Source: Prosapia bicincta (taxonomy: Eukaryota > Arthropoda > Insecta > Hemiptera > Cercopidae). From it: a stretch of DNA of 64,000 nucleotides. A program made the translations under genes and the position numbers. The stretch is taken from NCBI GenBank assembly GCA_036971475.1, contig JBAIZL010000003.1, positions 88,427,042-88,491,041 on the forward strand, read 5' to 3'. Of the stretch, positions 1-11,115 are shown in pieces. The number at the start of each line of letters is the position of its first letter. Position 1 is the stretch's first letter. The notes beneath the pieces were generated by a model. That model was not told the DNA's origin and did no database searches. It saw only the letters and a program-made list of their open reading frames with translations.

Positions 1-1800
1 GAACTTTCGGCAAAAATATCTTTATCGTAATACGTTATGGCGCATTTTACCCGTCGAAATATTCCTTCATCAAACGAGACGTTCTCTTCAGACATGGAGA
101 GGTAAATAAAATATATAAGTTTCTCTCAATCTTGGAATCTTACATTCATTACATTACAGTGATACATAAAATAATTACACTGCAATGGTGAAAGTAACAT
201 TACCTCATTGAAAAAAAAACTCTCTTTTAAGTAAAGTAGTCTTCAATTCTTTACATACTCATCTTCATTTCTGTTAGAAATATTTGTATATATTTTTCTG
301 TCTCCTAATACTAGAATATTCTTCTTTGTTCACGCTTTTCACAATAACTTCATTCTAGAAACTTTAATACTACTCATTAGTAAATTAATAGAGAGTACTA
401 TTGAAGTTTTGATAATGGAGTTATTCCGAAACGCGTCAATAAAGAATAATATTGTAATGACAGGAAAGGCAGGAAAATATACTCGTGTGTATATAAATTT
501 GTCTTATTTCGGGAAGCTGATTTTATATTTGTTCATTTATTAATTTAATTTTTTAAATGGGGCTTTAAATATTTGTAAATGTTTAAGTATTAGGGTGTTT
601 TCTTTTATTTTCATTAAATTTTTCTTTAATTGCTATTTCTACTTCTTTTGGGGCTCGACTTCCTTCTATGAGGATGTTGCAAGGATTTGACATTCTTAAA
701 ATATCTTACGAGTTTCTTGTTTCTAGAGTTAAATTTACTTCTTGGCTGGTCAATGAAACGAGTAGGTTTTTGGTAGGTTCCCTCTCTCTTTCACAATGAA
801 ACTAGTAAACAATGAGAATGAGTGTATTTTGTTAGCCTAAATTCATATTTAAACTCATAAACCCCAATCATATCGCATTACTATTAAACCTATTTTTGAA
901 GGAATTTTGAGTTTATTGCAATAGTTTTTTTGTGTTTCTCAAAAAAATTTTGTAACTTTATACTTCTCTTTACCTGCAAATTCAAATTCATCCCATAATT
1001 AACTGCATTATTCTTTTTTACTTTTTCTCTCTTTTATATTCGGTTACTTTTTATTTTGTTATAGTATTTTATAGTTATAGTCGTTATAGTTATTATGTCC
1101 AACAAATTGGAAAATAATATCAACCAATTGTTTTTAAAGAAATAAATGAAAACCTCTCGATGTAAAAAGTAGGCGGAAATAGAGAGAGGGCGGAGCTAAA
1201 CGTTTAGAAGGTGTTGGCTAAACCCGTGAAAATGTGGGCGTGTCTGGAAAAATAAATTAAGTCGATTCCCATACCGCAAATAACTGTACATAAAATGTTT
1301 GGATTGATGAGATCATTGAAAAAGATTCAATGTAAATCAATATGAAAACAAAACAAAATTGTAATACTAGGGAGATTTCTATTTAAATTCGTATACTTGG
1401 TAGACAAATGTTTTTTTGTGTCTATATACCCTAGCTGTTTTTTTAAAAATAATATGGATTGTAAGAATAGAATGTGACAATATAAACAACACTGCTTGAC
1501 TCCTCAAATAAACTCCTTGACTATAACCACTGTACTATGCACATTAAAGTGCTATAAAGTATAGTGTTGAAATAAATATTAAACTATATTTGATAAAGTT
1601 CTATCTGTCGGATGGGATGTTTGAAAATAATAGTTATTTCGAGAGAAAACCATACTTATGCTTCTTCTAAGTGCAGATTACTATCGGGTAGTTACCTCTC
1701 TTCATCCCAAGTGATAGCGGGTCTACATCAGGTGAGAGCCACATCCTATGAGGGAAGTAAAGGGGATTAGAAGCGCTTTCCTCCGAAAGGAAATTAAAAC
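1..1800. other. AT-rich intergenic sequence
   Basis: I see no coding region, RNA gene or strong repeat here. The sequence is AT-rich and broken by stops in all frames. At 1681-1775 there is a segment with tract-like motifs (a 'gggtagtt' block and a 'ggtctacatcaggtgag' block) that resembles a diverged dispersed motif seen again near 62100-62160. Confidence 0.6.
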
Positions 1801-1809
1801 TTTAAATGA

Positions 1810-2510
1810 CTTACTTACTTACTAGCCAACGCCCACTCTTGGCTGTTGGGCCATTTGGTGGCGCGCTGACCAGTAGAGGCGAGAAATCTCTTCTTCCTTC
1901 GTGTCGTTCAGGGGTCTATGGTCCAGAGCTGTACATGACTGGAGGTGTTCAGCTGTCATGTCCTCCCCGCTGTCACAAAGGGTGCACCTGGGAGACGAGA
2001 AGACGTGTATCTTGTTTAGGTGTGCAGCTAGGTAGTCGTGTCCAGTTGTGAGTCTAAAAAGTGCAACCCCGTCCCGTCGGGGTAACATGTTGTTAATTGG
2101 CCCGTTTTCGACAAGAGTAGCCAACGTTTATTAAGAGATGCTAAAGTAAGCTTGAGTGCTCCTCTTTATTGCAGCATTTATTTGTATTTTTATGGAGGGG
2201 AGCGAAGTTGCTACGCTCGGCTGTGGGAGCGTTGTTCCTTTTTTTGCCAATGGGTCGGCTAATTCATTACCTCTTATATCCACGTGGCTGGGGATCCATT
2301 GTAATTCAATTTTCCATCCCCTATTCATTAGTTTTGACAAATTTTGACGACAGGTTAGAGTGGATCTGCAATCGGTCTTCTTGTTATTTGTTACGGCCAT
2401 TATTGCAGCCATTGAGTCTACAAGAAAGACTGCTTGTGCCGGTGTCTTTATTTTCTTCATTTCGTTTGATGCGGCTAGTATGGCGGTTATTTCGAGTATA
2501 TTTGAGTAAA
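1810..2510 (-). pseudogene. Non-LTR retrotransposon 3' fragment (RNase H plus C-terminal Cys/His region)
   Basis: Read on the minus strand, 2460-2131 encodes a type I RNase H-like segment. It has the 'VDS' strand start, an 'LQWIPSH' motif carrying the late catalytic His region, and 'GNELAD' carrying the final Asp. After two adjacent in-frame stops at about 2128-2133 the same frame continues (2124-1822) with 'RLTTGHDYLAAHL' and a Cys-x2-Cys...His...Cys cluster, which is the usual C-terminal tail of arthropod I/Jockey-like LINE ORF2. The frame is open back to about 2510, where the reverse transcriptase should begin but does not, so the copy is 5' truncated. Below the stop there is a short TAAG tandem tail at about 1810-1824, as expected at a LINE 3' end. 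It is a dead copy. Confidence 0.85.
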
Positions 2511-4548
2511 ATTAAGAAAGTGTCCATGTGGGTAAAATTCCCAAACTTGTGCTGTTTACGCGTTGAAGCGTATATAAGAATCACGAATTCTGAAAAAATC
2601 ACTTCCTTGATTACTGGGAACGAGCCTCGTAACCCCCTTGAAAAATTCCTGAATAAGCCTCTGCTACCTTAATAATCCTGCACACATTTACAATCCTTTC
2701 ATATTTTTAGAAGCAAGAACAATCAAAGTAGCTGATACATTAAAATTACAAATACTTAATTTTATTAAGTATACCAAAAATTTATACTTATATCAAAAAC
2801 CTAATTTGAAATGTTCAGACAATACAAGAAGAGAGGAAAAAGCTTGGCATGTAAGTTTTATATGCTTAAAATAATGCCAGTTTCCTGTAAAATTGAAAAT
2901 ATTTTTTTTTTTTTAAATACAACTAATTAGTCTAGGCCTTAAGGCTTTTGCCACGCGTCGGGCCTGGTACTGAGCAGGAGTCACAAGTTTGAAGTTGGAT
3001 TCGAGAGGGTAAAGGTTTCACATACTAGACAGGAGGTACTTCCACATGAAGAATTTACTTCAGTGTTATTTGACCAAGGTGGTAGAGTTGGAAGTACTCC
3101 TCGTTACATTCTTCTCTTTTCACCGTCTTTCTTACTCTTCTACAATTTTCAAAAACACTCTGCTACATGTAATTTGACTATCCACATGAACGAACCAATC
3201 AGATGTGGTACTGCAGGTACGGGAAAGCTAACCGATTTGTTCTACGGGGTAAATCGTAGTATCTGGTTGGGCGGGACGGTCACCAGTACCTCCGGCTCTT
3301 AGATACGTAGTTGTGGCACCAAGCCTCCTTTCTCGGGGCAGACGACTAGTCACCCGGTCGGGAGTCAATAGTTTGAGGATAGAATCGTGGGATCGAGGGT
3401 TTCACGCAGAACTGTAAATTAACCAGTTCATGGTCTATATTTGTAATCGTTCGGCGGAGGGGTTTGAGGTGATAGCCATGATACCCTTTGTATACGTTCT
3501 TCATTTTTGTATTGTCTCTTTTCTTCTCAAACCTTTCCTAAACACACGCCTGTGAAAAAGCAATTAAAAAAAAATGCCTTTAATTCTATTTATATCTTCT
3601 TTATACTCATCTACATAAAACAATCTTATTAAAATTATAACCAATAAAATAAAATAACGCTTAACACTCGCCAGTATCTTGTGTTTTCGCCTTTCCATAA
3701 CCGAAAGCAGGGTTCATACCCGGAATAAAACTGAAACAGAGCAGAACATGTCCTTCAAGGTCACAAGGCCCAAACATTAGCCTCATTAGAATGGGAGCGT
3801 TTGTTACTTCTGTGAGAACCAAACTGAAATGACGTAACGACGTGGCGAAGGTAGGGATAGGTCGTGAAGACAGGCGAGCATTCTGGCGGTTCGAACGAGT
3901 ACTTTGAGCACTTGACCTTGAGGACGGCTACTTGGGAGCCTTGACCTTCACGTTATAACACCTGCACGCTACTTGTGCAAACTATTATTGCTTAAATTTG
4001 GCTACGGGCTTTAATTCCACTATATTGTTGTTAAACAACAAAGCGAAACATCCGTGAAGAGCAAGCGTGTCGAATTCAGGTTAAATATGCTACACCCAAT
4101 CACTCAAGATGGCAATATAATGCTCGTAGGAATATGTATTTACTTCACATAATGTTACTCATTAAACATCAGTGAATATTAAAATTTTTAAATTGTTTGC
4201 ACAGACAAATATAATAAATTATGCGGTGTTTAAATTTAAAACCTCTAAGTAATTCTGTCATTGTGTGAAGGGGAGGATCCGGATTTTCATTTGAGGGGGG
4301 CAACCGTTGTGTACCAAACCGGAGAGGGGGGGGGGGTAATCCTTCACTTAAGGATTGGTCATCACAAGAATAATGTAATGAAATATTGTGAAATTTACAA
4401 AAAAACACTATCTAAACAATCATATCCTATTTCATAAATAACTATAAGTTTTTAAATATCCATGTATGGATATTTTAGAAATAATGCGATTGTATCTGAT
4501 GCAAATGGATACTGCCTAGGGGCTACGTGCCCCTGTATCCATCAATGA
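2511..4548. other. Intergenic sequence left of the inverted-repeat block
   Basis: No supported gene. Short open frames (for example 3063-3302) show no family motif. A G homopolymer lies near 4324-4336. The last 40 bases before the block hold a hairpin: the 7-mer TGGATAC and its complement GTATCCA at about 4507-4542, with an inner GGGG/CCCC pair. Confidence 0.5.
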
Positions 4549-4596
4549 ACGTGAGTAGAACTTGCGATCCATTGGGACAGCCACCCCTAAACTCGG

Positions 4597-4866
4597 CCGC
4601 TACGTAACCTAGGACTATAGGGGTAGTTTTGGATGATGCTCAAGGTCATCCCGGCCCTGACCCTAGACCAAGGGGTGGTTTCGACCACGTTCAGGGGGGT
4701 AGGGGGTAGTTTTTCGAAAAAAAAAAAAAAAAAATCGGCCGCTACGTAACCTAGGAGTATAGGGGTAGTTCCGGATGATGAGGGCCGACGTCCTGACCCT
4801 GACCGTAGCTTTGGGGGTGGTTTCGACCACGTCTAGAGGGGTGGGGGGTAGTTTTTCGAAAAAATT
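4597..4866 (+). repeat. Terminal module repeat: G-runs around an A-tract (left)
   Basis: Two tandem modules of about 130-140 bp begin with 'ggccgctacgtaacctagg' and end with a G-run, then 'tagtttttcgaaaa'. The first A-tract is 18 bases long. A degenerate third module lies at about 4920-5010. Short A/T tracts flanked by G or C runs are the form of herpesvirus pac signals, but this is resemblance only. Confidence 0.6.
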
Positions 4867-4904
4867 TAACTCCAAGCCACTAACCTAGGCTAGCCAAATT
4901 GTAT

Positions 4905-4924
4905 CCAACCTAACCCAACCTAGG
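4905..4924 (-). repeat. Degenerate telomere-like TTAGG run (left arm)
   Basis: The plus strand reads CCAACCTAACCCAACCTAGG, a degenerate complement of the arthropod telomere unit TTAGG. The right-arm counterpart at 16548-16565 is a perfect short run. Confidence 0.35.
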
Positions 4925-5339
4925 TGTAGGGGGTGACCTCGGCTACGTTCAGGACCATCACCGGGGGTAGCTCCGGGGGTGGATTGGGGGTGGGGGGTTG
5001 TTTTTTGAAAAAAATTTGGAAAATCGTGTCTTGACCGATATGATGAGTCTAGAGTGTATTATTGCGTCGGTAGGGGTAGTTTCACCTAGGGGTAGTTTTT
5101 ACAAAAAATATGAAATTGCCAAAAATCGATCGGTATGATCAACAGACAGTACGGGATACGTGTAGAGGCCCTTTTGGACCGCTGCGGGGGCTGTTTACCT
5201 AGGGGTAGTTTTTATAAAAAATATGAAATTGCCGAAAATCGACCGGCTGGATCAAATGACCGTATATGGTATGGTTAAAGTCTATAATGGACCGTTGTGG
5301 GGGCGGGTGCACCTGTTTTTTAGATTGCCAAAAATGATC

Positions 5340-6350
5340 GGTGACCTAGGTAAAAGTCACCCGGGCATTAGTTAAACCCGCCAAGGTAGAGCTAACACGG
5401 ACCACGCACTCGGTTAAAGCCAAACCGAGCCCAGCCACCCGGCAGCTAGGCCTTAGGTAAAGCTAACACGGAGCTAGCCCTCGGGTAAAGGCATCTCAAG
5501 GCCGACCCTTAGGTAAAGTAACCCTGGAATAGCTCCGGTGGTGGGGGTAACTTTTGGAAAGATTTAACGGTTATCTGATGACGTATCAGCGCTTGAGCGA
5601 GTCTAGGCGCGTAGTAGGCATACCCTAACTAGAGTGTTCTACCCTAAATAAATTGGCTGATGCAGGGCAAGGGGCAAACCCGCAGAGTTAACACACTATC
5701 TTGGAGGTAGACCCACCCAAACCCCAGGCATAGCATCCCAGCAGCGGGGATTTAGCCAACCCAAGGCAGGCCCCTAAGTAAAGCCCCCTGAAGAAAAGGC
5801 TTAAGGTAAAGCCACCTTGGAGCCTGGTCTTAGGTAAAGCCTCTTTGGAGGTAGACTTTAAGTAAAGCTACCCAAGAGTCTGGCCAGGATGGTTGCTATA
5901 TCAACTACAACCTATCGACCAAGACAAACACCTCCACCAAGTCCTAGGTAAAGTAACCCAGGAACCAGACTATCGGTAAAGCTACCACAGAGTCGGAGCT
6001 TAGGTAAAGCTAACACGGAGCAAAGCCTCGTGTAAAAGCTATCCCGAAGCCTTGCCCTAGGTAAAGTAACCCAGGAACCAGACCATCGGTAAAGCCACCA
6101 TGGAGTCGGGGCCTAGGTAAAGCTACCATGGAGTTAGACCATAGGTAAAGTAACCGCGGAGTCGGGCGTGAGGGAAAGCCAGCCAGGCCTTAGGTAAAGC
6201 TACCACTGAGGCAGACCTTCGGTAAAGTAACCGCGGGGTCGTGCTCGAGGTAAAGCCACCCAGGACATAGGAATAGTCTATACGGAGTAAGGCCTCAGGT
6301 AAAAGCCATCTCGAAGCCAGCCGACAGGTAAAGTAACCCTGGAATCTTAC
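5340..6350 (+). repeat. AGGTAAAG-motif degenerate tandem array (left arm)
   Basis: About 25-30 copies of a 35-40-bp degenerate unit share the core 'AGGTAAAG(C/T)', often followed by 'TAACACGGAG' or 'TACCATGGAG'. Between cores the sequence is variable. There is no open frame. The core closely matches a eukaryotic 5' splice site (AG|GTAAAG). Confidence 0.8.
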
Positions 6351-7408
6351 ATTAAGTGAGGGTGGTTATCAAATGAAATTACCAAAAATGATCGGCTAGA
6401 TCAAACGACCAACGTTCCAACTAAACACTAATTTTAACCGACCAACCGAGTGCAAATAGTCAACAAGTTGAATCGACCAATCACATTGCAGAGGCCCTGT
6501 GGGCTTACGCAAACGGTCGCAGTAAGACGTGAAAGCCCATATACCATGTTAAACCAATATATATGATAGTCCACATAATGTGTTGAACAAATATGCAGGC
6601 CTAGATACATACTATGCTAGGCCAACATACAAGGGCCTACCATGTCTGTAAACCACAGGCCAAACCCCGTATGACCTGAGCTATTTTCACCTCTTCTATC
6701 AGGTTGATCCTGGCAACCGTATAATATGGGAGGTACTATAGGGTACATCTACCAATGCATAACCTATCAAGCCCACGTAAAGATTTATGACGTATCGGCG
6801 TTCGAGCGACTCAGGTATTAGGCCCTCCATAACTAGAGGGGGCAAGGGTTATGATTGTCAAAATTTGTCTATGCTACAAAATAATAAACAAAGCAATAAA
6901 GTCCTGTCGTTTCAGGGAATACGCTTGACCGTGTGTTAGACATGTACAGACTTGCAGCGATATCGCATTATCTAAAAACCGCGACGGCTGCCGGCGACCG
7001 CTATAGCAGGCATAAAAACCCGCAAGGCTGAGTCGTTGTGAATCTAGGCACGTGTTTATGTTTTGATTACTGTATCAAATTACTGTGTATTGTCGGCATA
7101 CCAAGGCATACATATATAATAAAAAATCGGCTATGTATACACCCTACAGTCAGGATTGTGTTTAAATATAATCGTATTAGGTATACATAAATGTAGGCTG
7201 TTATATTTTAGATAAAAAGGTCCATGGAGAAACACACAACATGAATAAATATATGCTATAAAATGAACCTAACTATCTATTCAACAGGGTGTTTTAGCAA
7301 TATAAGAGCGGTATAAACATATAATATTGGACAAGGCCATCGATATAAGGATCCGAAAAGGGCAGGTATATGAAATAATATATACAATAAGGGTATTCAG
7401 CATGACGA
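6351..7408. other. Non-coding part of left arm
   Basis: No open frame or RNA gene was recognised in these 1.05 kb. A GC-rich stretch around 6975-7020 contains two near-repeats of 'gcgacggc/ggcgaccg'. The mirror copy is 14072-15129. The near-identity of the arms here gives no information on constraint. Confidence 0.5.
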
Positions 7409-7414
7409 TTTATT
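7409..7414 (-). terminator. Polyadenylation signal of left RING gene
   Basis: AATAAA on the minus strand, about 55 bases after the stop at 7469-7471. It mirrors 14066-14071. Confidence 0.6.
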
Positions 7415-7468
7415 AAACTAGCATATAACAACAATTTTACAGTGCATAGATAAAAATTGTTCTCAATA

Positions 7469-8119
7469 TTACATATATAATGTAAATGTATCGATGATCC
7501 GTGATCTGCAATGTGGGCAGCGAATACATCTTGAGAGACAGGTTAAGCAAAAGACATGTCCGCAAGGCGTGGCAACAGCGTTGCGAGGGTTCTCACAACA
7601 TATAATGCATAAGCCAAACTCCGCCGGTCGTGGCTGAAGGCAAAAAAGTCAATTAGTAACAACTGTATATACATATACAAATCCTGTAAGAAACAATATG
7701 ATTAGTAAATAGGTCCAGATAGCCTGAAAGAAAAGCCAATTGAAATAATATGAAAATCTACCTACATTATTGGTACGCTGAACAGTGTAGTCTCCAGCCA
7801 CCACAATATCCTGTAGGAATCGTCTCGTCATGCCCCAAACGTTATACGCAAAGGTCCGGCTTGTCTTGTAGTAAGATTTTGAGGCAGCCGTCCGTAGATC
7901 CCTAATTGCCAGCTGGAGCTGCATTAAAGTGTAATCCAGCGTCTGTATGCATGTGCGGGGTGAAGGCGGGTTCCTCGGTGGATGAGAAACCATCAGGAAA
8001 TCGTGCAGGCGAAACGAAAACGAATCATCAGAACTATAGCGGGGTCTATGGTCTTCCTCATCGCTGTCCGTATCAATGCCGGGCGGTCGGGAAGGTAAAT
8101 CTCCTGGAGACGAGCCCAT
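7469..8119 (-). CDS. Spliced RING-finger protein, left-arm copy
   Basis: Two exons on the minus strand: 8119-7766 (118 codons) and 7633-7469 (54 codons plus stop), giving 172 aa. The 132-base intron 7765-7634 has a GTAGGT donor and a TTGCCTTCAG acceptor and is phase 0. I chose the ATG at 8119 because a TATA-like box lies 61 bases upstream. The frame is open further upstream but has no ATG. Residues 1-60 are acidic and rich in Ser and Pro (a DSDEEDH stretch), residues 65-115 look helical, and exon 2 carries a C3HC4 RING (C127, C130, C142, H144, C147, C150, C157, C160), which predicts an E3 ubiquitin ligase. The target is unknown. If the intron is retained, the frame runs into a hydrophobic segment and stops, so the RING is replaced by a membrane anchor. 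It is the same gene as the right-arm copy at 13361-14011. Confidence 0.8.
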
Positions 8120-8179
8120 AGGTAGTAGTAGAGGCGAATAGGTTAGTGAAGAATCTGAAAGCGCGTAAATCTCCACCTG

Positions 8180-8261
8180 TATTATACATAGCTGTGGAAG
8201 AGTCCATTTGAGAGGTGAGTGGACGAGTCCAGGCGAGATGGACTGATCCACAATTACGTCA
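8180..8261 (-). promoter_or_regulatory. Promoter of left RING gene (TATA-like box and CRE-like site)
   Basis: On the minus strand TATAATA lies at 8186-8180, about 60 bases before the ATG at 8119. TGACGTAAT, a CRE/ATF-like site, lies at 8261-8253. The same nonamer occurs in front of the IAP gene at 11116-11124. Both are inferred by motif only. Confidence 0.45.
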
Positions 8262-8329
8262 CAACTACGAATGTTGATTACAGCACGGCGGGTGATACCG
8301 TATGTAGAGGTAAACACATCGTACCCGAT

Positions 8330-8870
8330 GAGAGGTTTAAATACAAGTTAACACATAATATAAAATGCATAGCCCTGGTTATCACATAGTAGCCCCGTTG
8401 TGTAGCCCTACCGATGGTTAACACAAAATATCCGATGCCCGGGCTAACTAGGGTTTAACAAACAGTATCCAAAGCATAGCCAGACCAAGGGATATCACAA
8501 AGTATCCGTTGAGTAGGCTGATTACAAACTAACACATAATAATCATTGCATAGTCTGGCTAGTGGTTATTAAATAGTACCTGTTGCATAGCCAGGCTAAT
8601 GATTAACACATAGTACCCGATGCATAGTCTGACTAGGGTAAACACATAGTATCCGAACCATAGATTGACTAATGGTTAACACACGGTATCCAAAGCATAG
8701 CTAGGCTAGTGAATAACTAGTGGTTAGTTTGACTATGGTTAACACACACACAGTATCCGATGCGTAGCTTAGCTAATGGATAACACATAGTAACCTATGC
8801 TTAGCCTGACTAGGGCTAACACATATCCTCTGAATGGCTCGACTAAGGCTAACACACAGTATCCGGATCG
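8330..8870. repeat. 55-60-bp degenerate tandem array upstream of RING gene (left)
   Basis: About ten degenerate units contain 'AACACATAGTATCCGATGCATAG' fragments followed by 'CTGACTAGGGTT'-like sequence. The array lies immediately upstream of the left RING promoter and is mirrored at 12610-13150. A role as enhancer or origin array is only a guess. Confidence 0.75.
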
Positions 8871-8874
8871 AATA

Positions 8875-8882
8875 TGACGTCA
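8875..8882. promoter_or_regulatory. Perfect CRE palindrome TGACGTCA (left arm)
   Basis: A full 8-base CREB/ATF palindrome. Others lie at 10959-10966 and 12598-12605. This one lies at the edge of the upstream array. Confidence 0.4.
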
Positions 8883-9219
8883 TCCAGGGCGAAGACGGCG
8901 GCTATGTTGATACCGTGATGGCCAGTGTAGGCTAGATCAAATAGCCAGCGTTTCAACTAAACTACTGTCTTACGCTAAGTTTAACCGCCCAACATTTACA
9001 CCAAGCTCAAATAGGCTACGGCCAGATCAACGTTTCAGCTAACCAACGGTGAAAAACTTACGCTAATCAACCAGCAAACTGACACCTGGTTCAAATGGGT
9101 TATGGTTAGTGAAGGCACAGGAGCCTTAGGCCTTAGACATAGCTACCAACGCATACCAAAATAGCTATGCAGAAACCGTCAAGGCCTGTCTAGGTATGTT
9201 GTATCATTTACAGCATCAA
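8883..9219. other. Non-coding left-arm segment
   Basis: No gene or RNA recognised. Two related segments, around 8935-9000 and 9005-9110, share 'agatcaa', 'gtttcaact' and 'cttacgctaa', so it looks like an old imperfect duplication of about 75 bases. Confidence 0.4.
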
Positions 9220-9415
9220 AACTAAGGTAAAGCTACCTTTCAGGTATGCCCTAGGTAAAGCTACCTTTGAGGTAGGCCTTAGGTAAAACCAGCCCCGAGG
9301 TCAGGTCGTAGGTAAAGCTAGCTTGGAGTCAGCCCTTAGGTAAAGCGAGACCATAGGTAAAGCCAACCCTAAGCCTTAGGTAAAGCTAGCTTGGAGTCAA
9401 CCCTTAACAATAGGT
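9220..9415 (+). repeat. Inner AGGTAAAG-motif array (arm/core border, left)
   Basis: Seven or so copies of the AGGTAAAG core continue past the arm edge at about 9328 into the unique core. The right-side counterpart (12153-12262) is shorter, so the arm boundary falls inside this array. Confidence 0.75.
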
Positions 9416-9489
9416 AAGCGGCTACCGATGCTCGCCTTTCATAATAGGTACTTAAGGTGTAAATAAAACTCTGGATATACAGGTAAGAC

Positions 9490-9495
9490 TTTATT
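9490..9495 (-). terminator. Polyadenylation signal of six-exon RING gene
   Basis: AATAAA on the minus strand, 19 bases after the stop codon at 9514-9516. Confidence 0.65.
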
Positions 9496-9513
9496 AACGA
9501 ATATTTTGAACAA

Positions 9514-10712
9514 TTACTCCAGATTCAGATATAGCCGGTAGCGTCTGTCTACGTGTTTCCTACATATGGGGCACATCTGCACCTTTTCAGCACACTCGTT
9601 GCAATAAACGTGACCGCAGGGTATGATGACGGTGCATGGTGGTCTTCCCAAGCAGACAGCGCAGTCCCCTATACGATAGCCGCCTCCTTCAATCTGCTCT
9701 CCCGAACTTCTCTGTTTCAACACACGTACAAAGCGGATAATTTATATTATTGTACACGAATAGTATAAATACAGGTATCGCTACAAAATGTAACACTTAC
9801 GACCGTGTATGGAGGGTCTCGCTCGACCATTACTGCCTTCGCTTCAGCGACGGCCACTCTTCTTCTGCCCTCTTCAACTAGCTTGTCCAGCTCGCCAATC
9901 ATAATCCTCCATACGCCGACTGCGTAGAAGCTATCCTCACACGTGTCTTTACGCAACGCCGCCTCTAGGTCCGATACAAGCCGTCTTAGCATATGTAGTG
10001 CATCAGTCGTTACGCTACGTGCTGCAGCTGCACGTGCATACTCCACAACAGTCTAGAAAAGGATTAAATAGAAATTAAAAAAAAATCTTGTATAAGCCTA
10101 TACTACTACTATCACCGTTCAATAAAACTTACCGCATATTGAGGAGGATATCGTATCCTGCGTCCTAAACAAAGTAAACAGTCAATACGGGCGTGCTCGA
10201 CCCCTCGTATGTGCTTCAGTTCCTCCTCTAATACGCTTGAATAGAAAATTCGATTTCCAACCCTGATGATAGCGTGATTTTTTGGTCCAGCCTATGAAAT
10301 ACAATTTATTAGTAATGAAAAATACAAAGATAACGTTAATAACGCAATAGGAATACAATAATCACCAGTGTTGGATGGTTGGTAGACTCGGGTCCTTTGG
10401 CCGGAGTGTTTGTCCCCTGAAAGAAACATATCATTATTAGATATGAAAATGAGCCTCTGATAATAGTCTAAATTGTATATAATTACCTGCGATGTGGTAC
10501 CAGAGGTACTCGGTTCGGCTTCCATCGAATTGCGGCTATAGTACGGTGTCCTTGGGCTACGTCTGCTATCGTCCCAAATACCCGTTTCATCGTCGTTGTT
10601 TGTTGGCTGGAAAAACCAATGGAAAAATTGGAATAACGAAAAATAGAAAGTATTTAGAAAAAAGAACACACTATTTCATACTCACCTCTGACTGAATACT
10701 TTTATCGGTCAT
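9514..10712 (-). CDS. Six-exon RING-finger protein in the unique core
   Basis: Minus-strand exons: 10712-10686, 10606-10487, 10416-10366, 10291-10133, 10052-9801 and 9711-9514. All five introns are 70-89 bases, GT-AG and phase 0; donors include GTGAGT, GTAAGT and GTAATT. The conceptual protein is 268 aa. Residues 1-66 are acidic and Ser/Thr/Pro-rich. Exon 4 has an unrecognised basic and hydrophobic segment. Exon 5 (84 aa) is Ala/Leu/Glu-rich and probably helical. Exon 6 carries a C3HC4 RING (C220, C223, C235, H237, C240, C243, C250, C253) close to the C-terminus, so an E3 ubiquitin ligase is likely. Exon 5 resembles the helical part of the arm RING protein (aligned F, A, VW and V..G positions), so the two are probably paralogues. 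TATA lies about 70 bases upstream and a poly(A) signal 19 bases downstream. No transcript supports the model. Confidence 0.8.
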
Positions 10713-10958
10713 CGTTAATCTTAACACACTTAATTGCAAAAACGCCAAAGACTGGTGCTCTCTGTATGAAATTCCCGACATATATACCTACTTCACCCCT
10801 CCCCGCGTAATTGCTCATCACAAGCCGAAAAACGGTATATAATTACCTCTATGACCGACGGTAATAGAGTAGATCATACTTACAGAGCTCGGCAATGCTT
10901 CTTTAAAACCTATACATTAATACTGTTATGACCGCGATATCAACATAACCGCAGCAAA

Positions 10959-10966
10959 TGACGTCA
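10959..10966. promoter_or_regulatory. Perfect CRE palindrome TGACGTCA (core)
   Basis: It lies between the two divergent genes, about 250 bases from the RING start and 220 bases from the IAP start. By motif it is a CREB/ATF site. Confidence 0.4.
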
Positions 10967-11115
10967 AACAAAATGTCGGTCAAGATGGCGTCCGGACGGT
11001 CATCTGTATAGGTTTAACTGTTGCTTGCCATAACACTAGTCCGTCTGCAGGGGAAGTCGGCCAAAGGGCGGGTGTGTACAAATCTGAACGAGTTCAACAT
11101 GCCTCTGATCAACCT

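Larger units (their letters stand above)
4549..9328 (+). repeat. Left arm of the large inverted repeat
   Basis: It matches the reverse complement of 12153-16922. From about 5060 to 9325 the two arms are almost identical: in the 222-codon open frame spanning the RING gene I found one amino-acid difference (Pro/Leu), and it lies upstream of the chosen start. The outer 500 bases (4600-5050 against 16430-16860) have many substitutions and small indels. The inner edge falls in an AGGTAAAG repeat array, where the match fades over a few bases. Confidence 0.95.

Noticed and set aside
6700..6725. Match to the 5' start of 18S rRNA ('ggttgatcctgg')
   Set aside because: Only about 11-12 bases agree and the sequence diverges at once on both sides; no further rRNA similarity in the arm.
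7906..8121. Open frame opposite the left RING gene
   Set aside because: Shadow of the RING coding sequence, repeated identically at 13359-13574; no motif or promoter.
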